A model generated the notes under the pieces. The model saw nothing but the letters and a program-made list of their open reading frames with translations, was not told where the DNA came from and ran no database searches. Positions 22,207 to 32,713 of a stretch of 64,000 bases of DNA are shown here, piece by piece. This stretch comes from Gigaspora rosea. Lineage: Eukaryota; Glomeromycota; Glomeromycetes; Diversisporales; Gigasporaceae. How positions within the stretch are numbered: the first letter of the stretch is position 1; each line of letters begins with the position of its first letter. Both the position numbers and the translations under genes were made by a program. The stretch spans positions 1-64,000 of the forward strand of contig QKWP01000578.1 of assembly GCA_003550325.1 (NCBI GenBank), given 5' to 3'.

Positions 22207-24345
22207 ATGGAAACCGATCTGGAAACCACCACCAATTCCTATACTCCACTTGGCAATAGCAATATATCTGGACAAACCCCTAGTCCACGAACTAATAAAT
22301 GACAAAACAGAAGAAAGGGAAGAAGACTCCGAAATAGATACCGAATCGGTAGATACGATTTAAGAACAATCAATAATCCACAAACTGAGCTATAGCCAAG
22401 TCCTTAAAAGTAACAAGGACCATACTTGGCGACCCAACCCAGTCGCACAACAATGCAGATTAGACCAAGAGAAAAGATGGGCTGAACATATAAAGGAAAA
22501 ATTGCAAATATTAGAGGAACTCAGTTGCAAACCTTCGATGAGGAATTGTGGGACAGAGACACTAACTTTTCTTAATGGACTGTACGAGTTTATAAGATAC
22601 AAGTTAGCTACTCTCCCGATCTTACTACACATACCACCAGCTATAGCAGCGAAATTTAGATACAGAGATACTGCTTTCTTTAGAAGCTTCACAAGGATAC
22701 AAACAAATAGACTACAACACCAGACAGAATTCAATAATCTATTCATCTTAGCACTAGAAGTATACAAAAAAACAATACAGTGTGTTAGCAACAAATAAGC
22801 AAAATAGAAACCAACTATGCAACCTACTTAGAGCAAAACTAGTACTAGATTACTTAACAAACCTAGACTTTCATAGTCTGGATGCCTGGGAAATTACAAA
22901 ATATCTATTTTATCTATCAAACTTCGCAAAGATCTCAACAAACATGCAATTTGATGAAATTAGAAAATTAATATCTGAGAAACTGGTAGAATCTTGACTT
23001 GAACTACCTCAACACTATACAGAAATACATGCAGACTTAATTAGTACCATCCCATTTGACCTACTGATAGAAAATAGGTAAACCCTAGGGTCAAAAGCAA
23101 AAGCCTTAGCTTATCTTCTAATTTGTTTCTCTCCCTGAGAATTACATCTCGGACGAACGTTAACCCTTACTAGCAGACTACAGGCAGCTGCATGAGACAG
23201 TGCAGAAATTTTTCCCAATTCAAAACAGAGAAGATTTGAAAGACCTACCAACATATAGAGCTACATTACAGAAATATTACATATGTAACAGAATCCCGGA
23301 CACCTATTTTGATCTACCTCAATCCAAACTACCATTACCTTTGACTCCTTAGGACCTGACTCCCAGATTAAGAGAGAAATTTCCCTTCTTACCTTTAAAT
23401 AAAAAAGATTTCAAAGAGCATATCTGGCTTCTACGGATCAACTACAATTTTAAACAACTTTTAAATAATTACCTCCTGCCTTGTAAATGCTTACCAAACA
23501 ACCTGACAGACCTAAGATGGAAGGACTTCTCCTTTCTGATGACTACAAAGGAAGCTGTAAATGAATTCATCAAATTAATCCCAAAATACTATAATATACC
23601 AACTCCTCTTCCTCTGGCTTATGCGAATTTTAACTATACCACCTTGCCATCACTACCATTAGTAGCAACTGAGGTAGAAAAGGTAAACTTGACCAATCCA
23701 ATAACCACACGGAAGCAACTGTTTATCGCAGTGCAAGATTTGTGATTACACTACTACTTCTAAAAGATACTTGAGTCTTGGATTGACATAAAGGGAACAA
23801 AATGAATAGAGGGTCAATCTCCCCATTTACCTTTGAACCTAGATGACCTTCAGTTATGTCTACAAGAAAAAAACATAACAGATATACAGCTGCCAATCAA
23901 AAAACATGAGAATATTGATGCTACAATCGAGAAACTGAAAGAATATTTTCCTATTAATAACGTCCATCCTTCCTTTTTGACCATCTGGAAGATCTACCTC
24001 AGCCTAGATTTGACTTATTTCCAAAACCAAAAAGAAATTCAAAAGGAAAAACAAAAGATGGAGAAGCCCAGAAGTCAGATATCGACACCCCTACTGACCC
24101 ACTTGTCAATGAGTAAATCACATACTGAACTAGGCCAATCCTCATTGGGCAACAAAAGCCAAACCTCCGGTGGTAAACTGGAGCCTACTAACAACAAAAC
24201 TAATAACTCGGACCTCACTGACTTAAATGAACCTACTGAAACACACAAACATTCATTCTTCTTTGAAGAAGGAATTAACATAGACAAACTACATAAATTC
24301 ATTAATTTAGGTTGTACATCACTAGCTAAACTCATCACAGACTAG
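22207..24345 (+). pseudogene. Decayed ~700-codon ORF of a retroposon
   Basis: Coding-like plus-strand frames cover this stretch almost continuously but are broken by several stops and frame changes. The frames are: METDLETTTNSYTPLGNSN from 22207, then a frame change into DKTEEREEDSEID, then HTWRPNPVAQQCRLDQEKRW and a helical segment up to 22798, a frame change to 22997, and a long frame from about 23230 to 23745 broken only by a TAG near 23350. The last frame (23833-24345) has a hydrophilic Ser/Thr/Asn linker and ends FFFEEGINIDKLHKF…LITD. Base composition is less AT-rich than the surroundings. It resembles an acidic, helical gag/ORF1-type protein, but I recognise no domain. It lies just upstream of AATAAA and the A-tail, so it is the transcript body of the retroposed unit. 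The breaks make it non-functional. Confidence 0.6.
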
Positions 24346-24349
24346 AGGT

Positions 24350-24378
24350 CTTCGACCAATCTAGCAAAGAATTGGTCG
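24350..24378 (+). repeat. Small hairpin after the decayed ORF
   Basis: CTTCGACCAAT pairs with ATTGGTCGAGAG around a 9-nt loop, just after the stop codon. It could be a 3' UTR structure of the element. Confidence 0.5.
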
Positions 24379-24495
24379 AGAGTAAACTAGCTCTTACCTC
24401 TATCTCCCTAGAATAGTAATTATACATTTGTAATTTTAAGTGAATAATAACTATTAATAAAGATATAGAGGAAAGACCTCTCTTTAAAATAAAAA

Positions 24496-25361
24496 AAATT
24501 TGCGTCAAAGATGCTTAATTTTGAATTTTTGATGAAAATTTCCAAAATTAAGCATCTTTTCTTCAAATTTTAAGAAAAGTACAATAAAATACGCTGATTC
24601 GATGTATTTTCTGGTGCTTAACAAGTTTACTTAGTGCAAGAAGTTATGATCAATTAGTAAAATTTAGAGAATCATAGAAATTTGTATAATTTTATTAATA
24701 AAATTATACAGAATGCTATGATTCACTAAATTTTGCTAATTGATCCTAATTTCTTGCACTAAGTAAACTTGTTAAGCATCAAAAAATACATCAAATCGGC
24801 ATATTTTATTTTACTTTTCTTAAAATTTGAAGAAAAGATGCTTAATTTTGGAAATTTTCATCAAAAATTCAAAATTAAGCATCTTTGACGCAAATTTTAA
24901 GGAAAATAAAATAAAATATACTAATATGATGTATTTTTTGGTGCTAAACAAGTTTACTTATATCAAGAAGTTATGATCAATTAGTAAAATTTAGAGAATC
25001 TTAGAAATTTGTATAATTTTATTAATAAAATTATACAAATTTCTATAATTCTCTAAATTTTACTAATTGATTATAACTTTTTGCTATAAGTAAACTTGTT
25101 TAGCACCAAAAAATACATCATATCGGTATATTTTATTTTATTTTCCTTAAAATTTGCGTCAAAGATGCTTAATTTTGAATTTTTGATGAAATTTTCCAAA
25201 ATTAAGCATCTTTTCTTCAAATTTTAAGAAAAGTAAAATAAAATATGCCGATTTGATGTATTTTTTGGTGCTTAACAAGTTTACTTAGTGCAAGAAGTTA
25301 TGATCAATTAGTAAAATTTAGAGAATCATAGAAATTTGTATAATTTTATTAATAAAATTAG
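24496..25361. repeat. Alternating inverted satellite, segment 3
   Basis: Type 1 palindromes (24-bp perfect core around TTTTATTAATAAAA) are centred at 24696.5, 25023.5 and 25350.5. Type 2 palindromes (GATGCTTAATTTTG arms) are centred at 24533, 24860 and 25187. Both series have a 327-bp period, offset by half a period, so ~163-bp monomers alternate head-to-head and tail-to-tail. The array is cut at 25361 by the nested foldback and resumes at about 26646 to merge with the right arm of the giant element. Confidence 0.9.
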
Positions 25362-25519
25362 GGCTCCTATTGGATCGGACCGAACCGGACTTTTGTCAAG
25401 TTTGAATCCAGTTCGATTTTCGAACCGAACTCAAACTTTTTGTTTCAAACTTTTTAGTCAAGTTCGAGTTCGGTCCGGGTTCGGTCCGAAGTTTGTCAAA
25501 CTAGTTTGAAATCCGAATT

Positions 25520-26455
25520 AGTGATATGAATCAAAAATCGATTAATCGATTAGTTGATCGAGTTGGCAACTAATCGATTAACTATTACAAACACGATTTT
25601 AATCGATTAACCAACTAATCGATTAATTGATTAACTAATTAATCGATTATTCGATTAGTTGGTTAATCGATTAGTTGTCTATATACCAATATATGCTGTT
25701 ATCGTGCATTCCATATGATCATGCGACTTTTTTGCCATGATATTTTTGTTACAAAATTACGTCACAAGATATTCGGTTACGAAATGACGTATGCGAGATA
25801 TTGAAATAATGCATAAATTATTAGTGTTAGAATATATAGAGTGAATGTTTTTAAAATTCTCATAGATGGGGTCACGATACTATTAGGGCGAACACTTTTT
25901 AAAATTCTCATAGCTAGAGTCACAACACTATTAGGGCGAACATTTTTTAAAATTCTTATAGCTGGGGTTACAACACTATTAGGGTGAACGTTTTTTAAAT
26001 TCTCATAACTGGCATCACGATACTATTAGGTCATTATGTTGATAGCATGAAATTCTTTGTATAAAAAAAAGGGTCATTAAAGTAGAAGCGTTCTTTAAAG
26101 AGAAAAGTGTTCTTTAAAATATCATGGCGCAAAAGTTAAATGATCATATTATGCACGATAACATCTATATTGGATCATGCATTGATAAATAATCGATGCA
26201 TGACCAATATCTTATAACTATGGATATATGAAAGATCGTACATACTGTACAGTACATATTAGATGTTTAACTAATTGATTAGTTGATTAATCAACTAATC
26301 GACCAATTGATTAACTGATTAATCGATTAATCGGTTAATTGATTAATTGATTAATCGATTAGTTGATTAGTTAAACATAATCAAATATTAATCGATTTTT
26401 TAAAAATTTTCAACTAACTAATCGATTATGATTTTTTGCCCGATTTGTAACACTA
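25520..26455. repeat. TCGATTAAT word foldback nested inside
   Basis: Left words (25538-25680) and right words (26265-26430) are variants of ATCGATTAATCGATTAGTTG and mirror each other. The edges TTAGTGATATGAATC and, inverted, TTAGTGTTACAAATCG match loosely as terminal repeats. Confidence 0.6.
25841..26030. repeat. Tandem repeat, ~48 bp x 4
   Basis: Four copies start at 25841, 25888, 25936 and 25984. Each reads approximately GCGAACATTTTTTAAAATTC, then TCATAGCTGGGGTCACAACA, then CTATTAGG, with a few substitutions. Confidence 0.85.
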
Positions 26456-27059
26456 ATCTGAATACTAGTATAAATATTCGAACTTCAAACTAGTTTGACA
26501 AACTTCGGACCGAACCGAACTGAACTCTTAACTGAGTTTGAGTCTGGTTCGAAGTTTGAAACTAGCAAAATTTAGAGTTCAAGTTCGGTTCGATCCCGGA
26601 TCGGATCTGAACCAGACCGAACCTGAACTGAACATAGGAGCACTAAATAAAATTATCCAAAATGCTATGATTCTCTAAATTTTACAAACTGATTTATACT
26701 TCTCACTCTAAGTAAACTTGTTCAGTATCAAAAAATACACATATTTTTATTCAGATTCAAACTAATTTGCAAAATTTGGACTAGCCTGACCAAACTTATG
26801 ATTGAGTTTGAGTTTAGTATAAAGTTTTAATAATAAAATTTAGAGTTTAGTCTGGTCTGGACCAGACCAAACCCAGACCCAAACCTAGAATTGCTAGTTC
26901 ATATGAACACTAGACTGAACCTGAACATGTTCTGAACCAGCTCTAAAAGTTCAATACTGAACCTGAACCTGAACCTGAACTTGATCTAAGTTCAGTTCAG
27001 GTTCATAGAAACACTAACTATAAATAGTTTATAATTTTTTAATAAATTATAAAACTTCT

Positions 27060-27545
27060 ATAATAACACAAATCTATTCTATTTTTAGGATTCAGTGATT
27101 AGATTTCAATGGTTTTGGGCTTGTTAGAATCCTCTCATTGAGCTGATCATTTTGGTAGTTAAATCATCAAAATTGGCCCAGTAGATCAAAAGTTATTAAC
27201 AATTAAAAATTAATTTTCAATTGTTAATAACTTTTGATCTACTGGGCCAATTTCGATGATTCAACTACCAAAATGATCAGCTCAATGAGAGGATTCTAGC
27301 AAGCCTAAAATCATAAAAATCCAATCACAGAATCCAGAGATCAGAATAAATTTTTGTTACTATAAATGGTTTATAATTTTTTAATAAACTGTAACTTATA
27401 TCTATTCTGTTCTTAGGATCTAGTGATTAGATTTTAATGATTTTGGCTTGCTAGAATCCTCTCATTGAGAGGATCATTTTGGTAGTTAAATCATTAAATT
27501 TGATCCAGTAAATTAAAAGTTAATAATTATTAAATATTGTTATTG
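27060..27545. repeat. CTCAATGAGAGGATTCTA palindrome family (elements Y)
   Basis: Two palindromes share the words TTTTGATCTACTGGGCCAAT, ACTACCAAAATGATCAGCTC, AATGAGAGGATTCTAGCAAG and AAAATCCAATCACAGAATCC. The first (about 27085-27340) is mirrored around a 27200 centre; the second (27410-27530) is a half copy. The same words recur at 15110-15420, 29545-30190, 30770-31080 and 51060-51480. Confidence 0.65.
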
Positions 27546-27649
27546 TTAATAAATATAAATAATTTTGTAACTTTGGCCAGAATTATAAAATTTTGGCCAG
27601 AATTCTATCTGATACTTCAGCTGACCCACCCACCCCTTTGAAATTATCT

Positions 27650-28725
27650 AATTTGTGAAAGCCCCCTAATGGGATTCAAAGATTATTTTTGATTATACTT
27701 CTCTATATATGAAATATGTAATATAGAGAATTAGCTCACATTTTTTTTGCAATGTACTAGTCATTCATGAGCTACTATTATTTTATTCAAAAGTTCTCAC
27801 ATTTTCTTCTTATAAAAAATTTCCTAATAATATTTTTTGACAATTTGCAAGAAATTTTTTTACAATCTAATTATGAAATTAATAAAAAGGGCTCTATTAC
27901 ATAAAAAAGAATGATGTGAACTTTTAGATAAAAAAATTACTTAAGATTAATTAGGCTATTGTTGAGAAAACATACTTTGAATATTTGATTTTTATCAATT
28001 TTTATATAGAGTGTTATATATTAAAACAGCTCATTTTTACTTTTATTTTATTTTGAGATAATTGAGTTTAATCATTTGTTTTGATTTTTGGACTGATCTG
28101 AGATTATCAAATTTTATAATTTTGATTGGTTAAAAGCAACAGATAATTATCAAGTAATCTCGTAATATATTGGTACTATGCTGTTTCATATAATTTTTCT
28201 TTTACATTATCTTGATTTTTTATTATACAAATCAACTTTTATTTATAATTAAAAAATATCAATCATATTAAAATTTATATGAATTTGATAAAAACTCATT
28301 TTTAAAAAATTGTGAAAATGTGCTGTTTTAATATGTAACACCCTATATAATAAACAATGATTTTATTATATAAAATCAAAAATTTAAATTACATTTTCTT
28401 AACAATAATCTAATTAATCTTAAGCAAATTTTTTTTTGAAAGTTCTCATCATTCTCTTTCATGTAATAGAGCCATTTCTATTAATTTTATAAATTTATTG
28501 TAAAAAAAAATTTTTGTAAATTGTCAAAAAAATTACAAAAAATATTATTAAGAAATCTTTTATAAGAAAAAAAATGGTAAAAACTTTCAAATAAAATAAA
28601 GTATTCATGAATGCTAGTATATTGCTAAAAAAATGTGAGCTAATCTTTTATTTTCCATATTTTACATGTAGAGAAGGTATAATAAAATAATCTTTGAAAC
28701 CCTATTAAAAAATCTGAAATTAGTG
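27650..28725. mobile_element. ~1.07-kb foldback with ~400-bp arms
   Basis: The left arm (27650-28045) and right arm (28310-28725) mirror each other. Shared words include AAAGATTATTTTTGATTATA, GTGAGCTAAT, CTTAAGATTAATTAGGTTAT and GTTACATATTAAAACAGC in one orientation or the other. The arms are AT-rich and moderately diverged. No coding is visible. Confidence 0.55.
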
Positions 28726-28739
28726 ATCTATATTATGTA

Positions 28740-29540
28740 CCCTAACTATATTTTGATTAATTAATCTAATACTACACAAATTTCATATTACTGGTGTTAA
28801 CACCACGAGTATAATATAACATTTCTGTTTTAAAAATATTGTTGTAATTTCTTAATATTTATTTTAATAATATATAGTTACTATATGCTAAGCAGTAAAT
28901 AACTAAAATTTACATAATAGAAAAAATTATTTGATAGATTACATTATTCAAGAAATTATCCTCAGCAATTAATTACTATTCAAACTGCTTTTTCTATTAA
29001 AATTACTATTTTACAAATTAATATATTATTTAGTTCTTTCTTATAACTCAATATAAATTAAAAATTCCAAAACTATACATATTAGCTATTGAATACTTTA
29101 AAAAAAATTACAAAAGCTAAACAAATTTCAATTACTATTTAATTGCTTTTTTTTCATACTTTATAGTTCTTACACCTATACAAAATGACATTTTCCCATT
29201 GAATTAATATTTTTTACTAATTCAGATCTTTATTTTAACTACCATATTATTTTAAATAAAAATTTCAAACCTATATTAGCTGTTACAAAAAGTAAATATT
29301 TAATCACTATTAAATATTTTTTTTATATTTAATAGTTCTTATACCTTATGCAAAACTACCTTTTATAGATCATTCAATCTCCTTGTAATTACCTAGAACA
29401 TCTTGATTAGGGGGCTTCCAGAAATTACATAATATTTTGTTAATAATAAATTTCAAAATTTTACCTATTCACCCACACCTGATACTCTATTAGCCAATCA
29501 AATTTTATATTTTTTAAAATTTATTTATATGTTTCAATTT
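28740..29540. other. AT-rich DNA with weak ~170-bp repeats
   Basis: No gene. Segments containing TATTAGCTATTGAATA / TATTAGCTGTTACAAA and TTTAATAGTTCTTATACC recur two or three times (near 28930, 29090 and 29270), suggesting an old tandem repeat. Confidence 0.3.
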
Positions 29541-29544
29541 ATAA

Positions 29545-30250
29545 AATTGATAAAAACTATTGCTCTACTGGACCAATTTAGATTATTTAACTACCAAAAT
29601 GTTTATTTCACTGAGATGATTCTAATAAGACCAAATCATTAAAATCAAATTACAGAATCCCAAGATTATTCAACTTTTTATAATTTTAATAGTGACTTTT
29701 TAGTATCACGAAGTAAATTTCTTTAATATTGAATAACTTTTGATCCTAGCCCATTTTGAATAATTTAACTACCAAACTGTTCGTCTCAGTGAGACATTTC
29801 TAACAAGCCCAAAATTGCTACATTCTAATTGCAGGATCCAAGAACAATAAAGATTTTATTGTTTGTTTAACAATACAAATCTTTATTAATTATGGAATCC
29901 TGTAATTAGAATTTAGCGATTTTGGATTTGATAGAATTATCTTACTAAAATGAACATTTTGTAGTTAAATAATTCAAAATGGGCTAGTGGATTAAAAGTT
30001 ATTCAATATTAAAGAAATTTATTTAGTGATTCTAAAAAATCACTATTAAAATTACACAAAAGTTGAACAATCTTGGAACCCTATAATTAGATTTTAATGA
30101 TTTTGGTCTTGTTAGAATCATTATAGTGAGGTAAATTTCTTGGTAGTTAAATTATCTAAATTGGTATAGTAGAACAATAGTTATTAATAATTTTATAATT
30201 TTATACTTTTGTCCAGAATTATAAAAATTTGACCAGAATTATAATTATAA
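29545..30250. repeat. Palindrome family Y, further copies
   Basis: Two or three palindromic units carry words such as CTAACAAGCCCAAAAT, CAGGATCC and CTACCAAACTGTTCGTCTCA. One is centred near 29865 (…ATTGTTTGTTTAACAATAC…) and another near 30020. Orientation alternates as in the satellite. Confidence 0.6.
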
Positions 30251-30552
30251 CCTGATATTTTCAGAACCCTAGCCAATTTGGATTAATAGTTTTTGAAAAA
30301 TTATCTAAAAACTATATAAAACCTTTTAAAGAAATTTTAAACAATATCTACATACTACTAATTCAAATTGGCTAAAATTTTTATTATATTGTAGCTCAAT
30401 ATAATTATTCTTACCAATAAAAAATTTCAACCAATGATTTAGTGATAGTTAAAAATCATAGACAGAGTTCTATATAAAATTATAATTTTTTGATTTTTTA
30501 TAAGAGAGAAGATATTTATAGCTATGGCTATGTGTAGCCAAAATCAAAAATT

Positions 30553-31314
30553 ATAAGGTAAATGGAGGTATGTGGCCATGTGAAATATCTTGTGATCTAG
30601 TGTTCAGAATTGGACGAATATTATACCATTCGATTCATCTCATCGAGGCGAATTGAATGGTATAAAATTAGTCCAATTCTGATTACTAAATCACAAGATA
30701 TCATCATTTATGCAAAATATAGGGTTTTGCATATATTTGAATTAATTATTAAATATATATAGAATATTTAATAGTTAATAACTTTTGATCCACTAGTCCG
30801 TTTTGGACGATTTTACCACCAAAATGACCATCTCAGTGAGACGATTCTAACAAGCATAAAATCATCAAAATCTAATCACGGGGGTCCGGAGATCGATATA
30901 AATTTATCTTATTTATAAAATTATATTAGTAAATTTGCAAATTTTTACATATTTTACCATTAACGATCTTGGGATCCCGTGATTGGATTTTAACGATTTT
31001 GTACTTGTTAGAATCGTCTCACCGAGACGGTCATTTTGGCGGTAAAATCATCCAAAACGGACCAGTAGATCAAAAGTTATTCACTGTCAAATAATTGGCC
31101 ACAATACACCCCCCTAGAATTTAATTTTTATATTATATTTGTATACTAATTATTTATATCTAAAACTATATATAATATAAAGATTTTTTTACAGTAATTT
31201 ATTCTTTATTAAGTATAGTTCAAAAAATAAAAATCCTACAAAGATCTATTTGCTTATTAAAAAATTTTATTAGTAGAAACTTTAACCTGGCCACAATACC
31301 CCTATTTACCTTAT
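30553..31314. mobile_element. Palindrome-bearing DNA element X, copy 2
   Basis: The ends ATAAGGTAAATGGAGGTAT (left) and, read inward from the right, ATAAGGTAAATAGGGGTATT bound a 762-bp element in inverse orientation to copy 1. It contains the same two palindromes (30584-30702 and about 30770-31080), the same ACAATACACCCCCC inner border, and the same unique segment with ATTTATTCTTTATTAAGTAT. Confidence 0.7.
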
Positions 31315-31396
31315 ATATCTCAAAATTTTACTAGGTAACCCTGTTATGTTACTAAGCAAAAATGCTTCTCTCATGATTTTACTCTAAACACAACCA

Positions 31397-31461
31397 AAAC
31401 CTAACCCTAACCCTAAACTAACTTTAATACTAATTCTAATCCTAACCCTAACCCTAACTCT
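31397..31461. repeat. Interstitial telomere-like CCCTAA repeats
   Basis: Two short runs of CCCTAA (CTAACCCTAACCCTAAAC and CTAACCCTAACCCTAACTC) are separated by degenerate units such as TACTAATTCTAAT. The unit matches the TTAGGG telomere repeat. The run is too short and internal to be a chromosome end here. Confidence 0.6.
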
Positions 31462-31563
31462 AAAGCTTCAAAATTTTCTATAAAAAAACTATAACAATAG
31501 TATGGCTACACGTAATCTATGGCTATATATACATTAATTCTTTTTATAATTTATAACATTTAA

Positions 31564-31930
31564 GGGTAGGTGAACATAGATCATTTTTAATAGTGATCAC
31601 GTTGTGATTATATGAAATCAGGTGATCAACTAATCACGATTGTAAACAACATAGATTCAATCTATTAGAATTAATTATTTTTGTATAACTACAGAAAATT
31701 TGAGCCAACTACAAAAAACTTTATGGCATAGAAGTAGAATTTTTTCAAATACTATATTTATTAAAATTTTTACTATTATAAAAAGAGCATTTTGTACTAT
31801 ATATTATAAAATTTTTGGCTAAATTAATAACAACTGTAAAAAGTTTTATTTGTAGTACATTTTTATTTTTTATATAAATCTCATTGTACTATTAAAATCA
31901 TATGATAAATGATCTATGTTCACTCTACCC
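31564..31930. mobile_element. TTAA-flanked MITE with GGGTAG ends
   Basis: The ends GGGTAGGTGAACATAGATCA (left) and the inverted ATGATCTATGTTCACTCTACCC-type end (right) bound 367 bp. TTAA lies directly on both sides (31560-31563 and 31931-31934), as expected for a piggyBac-like target. A sibling is at 60701-61416. Confidence 0.7.
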
Positions 31931-31934
31931 TTAA

Positions 31935-32713
31935 TATACTTGTGATTATATAGAGACTTAATTAATAGTTACACTTCTATATAATTATCAAAAAAAGATT
32001 AAAAATATTTTAATAATCTACTATTTTGTAATTTGTTATCAAAATAACTATACAGAGATATAATAATTCTCTCCAGTAAAAAATTTTGGCCAATTGATTT
32101 AGTGGTAGTTAAGAAAATCATAGACAGAGTTCAATATAAAAAATCATAAATTTTTGATTTTTTTATGATTACATTTACTATACTTGTGATTATATAGAGA
32201 CTTAATTAATAGTTACACTTCAATATAATTATCAAAAAAGATGCAATCAACTTGGTGATTATATATAGAGCTGACCGTATAACAACTATTGTAATTTAAA
32301 AATATATTATATAATCACACTATTTTGTAATTTGTTATCAAAATAGCTACAGTATATAGAGAATATTATTTATAGTTATCTCTTGTTATGATCATTCGAT
32401 TTCTATATTATAAACAAGTAACTGGTAACTATATTGAGATGCAACTGTAATGTTTTAATTTTATTAAGATAATATTTCTACTTTAAGTAGAAATTGTTAA
32501 GTCGATTATTCAATAGTTAAGCCCACAAATTAAAAGTTTTTTTTTATAAATTTAAATTTGTTATTGAGCACGTTTCCAGCACCTTGCCATATATTAAAAT
32601 TAAATTATTTATATATAGTTCAAGTATATCCTATAACAATCACAATATGACAATATTTATGTCAACATTTTCAATAGATATTACTCATAATTGAAACCAG
32701 CCAAAAACTTTAA
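31935..32713. other. AT-rich DNA with a ~220-bp direct repeat
   Basis: No gene. The segment ACTTGTGATTATATAGAGAC plus TTAATTAATAGTTACACTTC at about 31939-31982 recurs at about 32171-32225, followed in both places by ATAATTATCAAAAAAGAT and CTATTTTGTAATTTGTTATC. Confidence 0.45.

Larger units (their letters stand above)
19161..24495 (+). mobile_element. Retroposon-like insertion with 16-bp target duplication
   Basis: The satellite is interrupted exactly here: AAATTTGTGTCAAAGA (19145-19160) on the left and AAATTTGCGTCAAAGA (24496-24511) on the right differ by one base, after which the satellite resumes in register. The 3' end carries AATAAA (24456-24461) and an A-rich tail (AAAATAAAAAAAA) directly before the right duplication. 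A long duplication plus A-tail indicates LINE-type insertion on the plus strand. The 3' part holds a decayed ~700-codon ORF (22207-24345). The 5' part is a mosaic of gene fragments, a GC-rich hairpin MITE and a 120-bp tandem duplication, so later insertions have probably lengthened it. No reverse transcriptase is visible. Confidence 0.6.
25362..26645. mobile_element. Nested foldback element, ~10-bp target duplication (MULE-like)
   Basis: The ends GGGCTCCTATTGGATCGG (left) and, read inward from the right, GTGCTCCTATGTTCAG bound arms made of CGAACCGGACC and TTTGAGTTCGG words, including the mirrored ACTAGTTTGACAAACTTCGG. The flanks both read AATAAAATTA (left ends 25361; right begins within 26645-26658), a ~10-bp duplication typical of Mutator-like elements. 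Inside is a second foldback (about 25520-26455) of TCGATTAATCGATTAG words, and inside that a unique core with a 48-bp tandem repeat. No transposase is present. Confidence 0.6.
17774..27015. mobile_element. Giant foldback element (~9.2 kb) with GGTTCAG-word arms
   Basis: The left boundary AGTGTTCCTATAAACCTAAACTGAAC (first 20: AGTGTTCCTATAAACCTAAA) is mirrored at the right boundary (…TTCATAGAAACACT). The arms (17774 to about 18230, and about 26650-27015) pair over several hundred bases. In order inward they share GGTTCAG words, a CTGGTCTGGACCAGAC tract, TTTTATTATTAAAACTTTATACTAAACTC, and a stretch leading into the alternating satellite. The interior holds satellite units, a TTAA-type MITE end, the 5.3-kb retroposon-like insertion and the nested foldback 25362-26645. 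No exact flanking target duplication is seen. By-eye boundaries could be off by tens of bases. Confidence 0.55.

Noticed and set aside
22025..22305. Overlapping minus-strand frames of 71-74 codons and others at 22390-22794 and 24075-24338
   Set aside because: They are antisense shadows of the decayed plus-strand ORF 22207-24345.
25841..26030. CRISPR-like array
   Set aside because: The 48-bp units are contiguous with no unique spacers, and the contig is eukaryotic.
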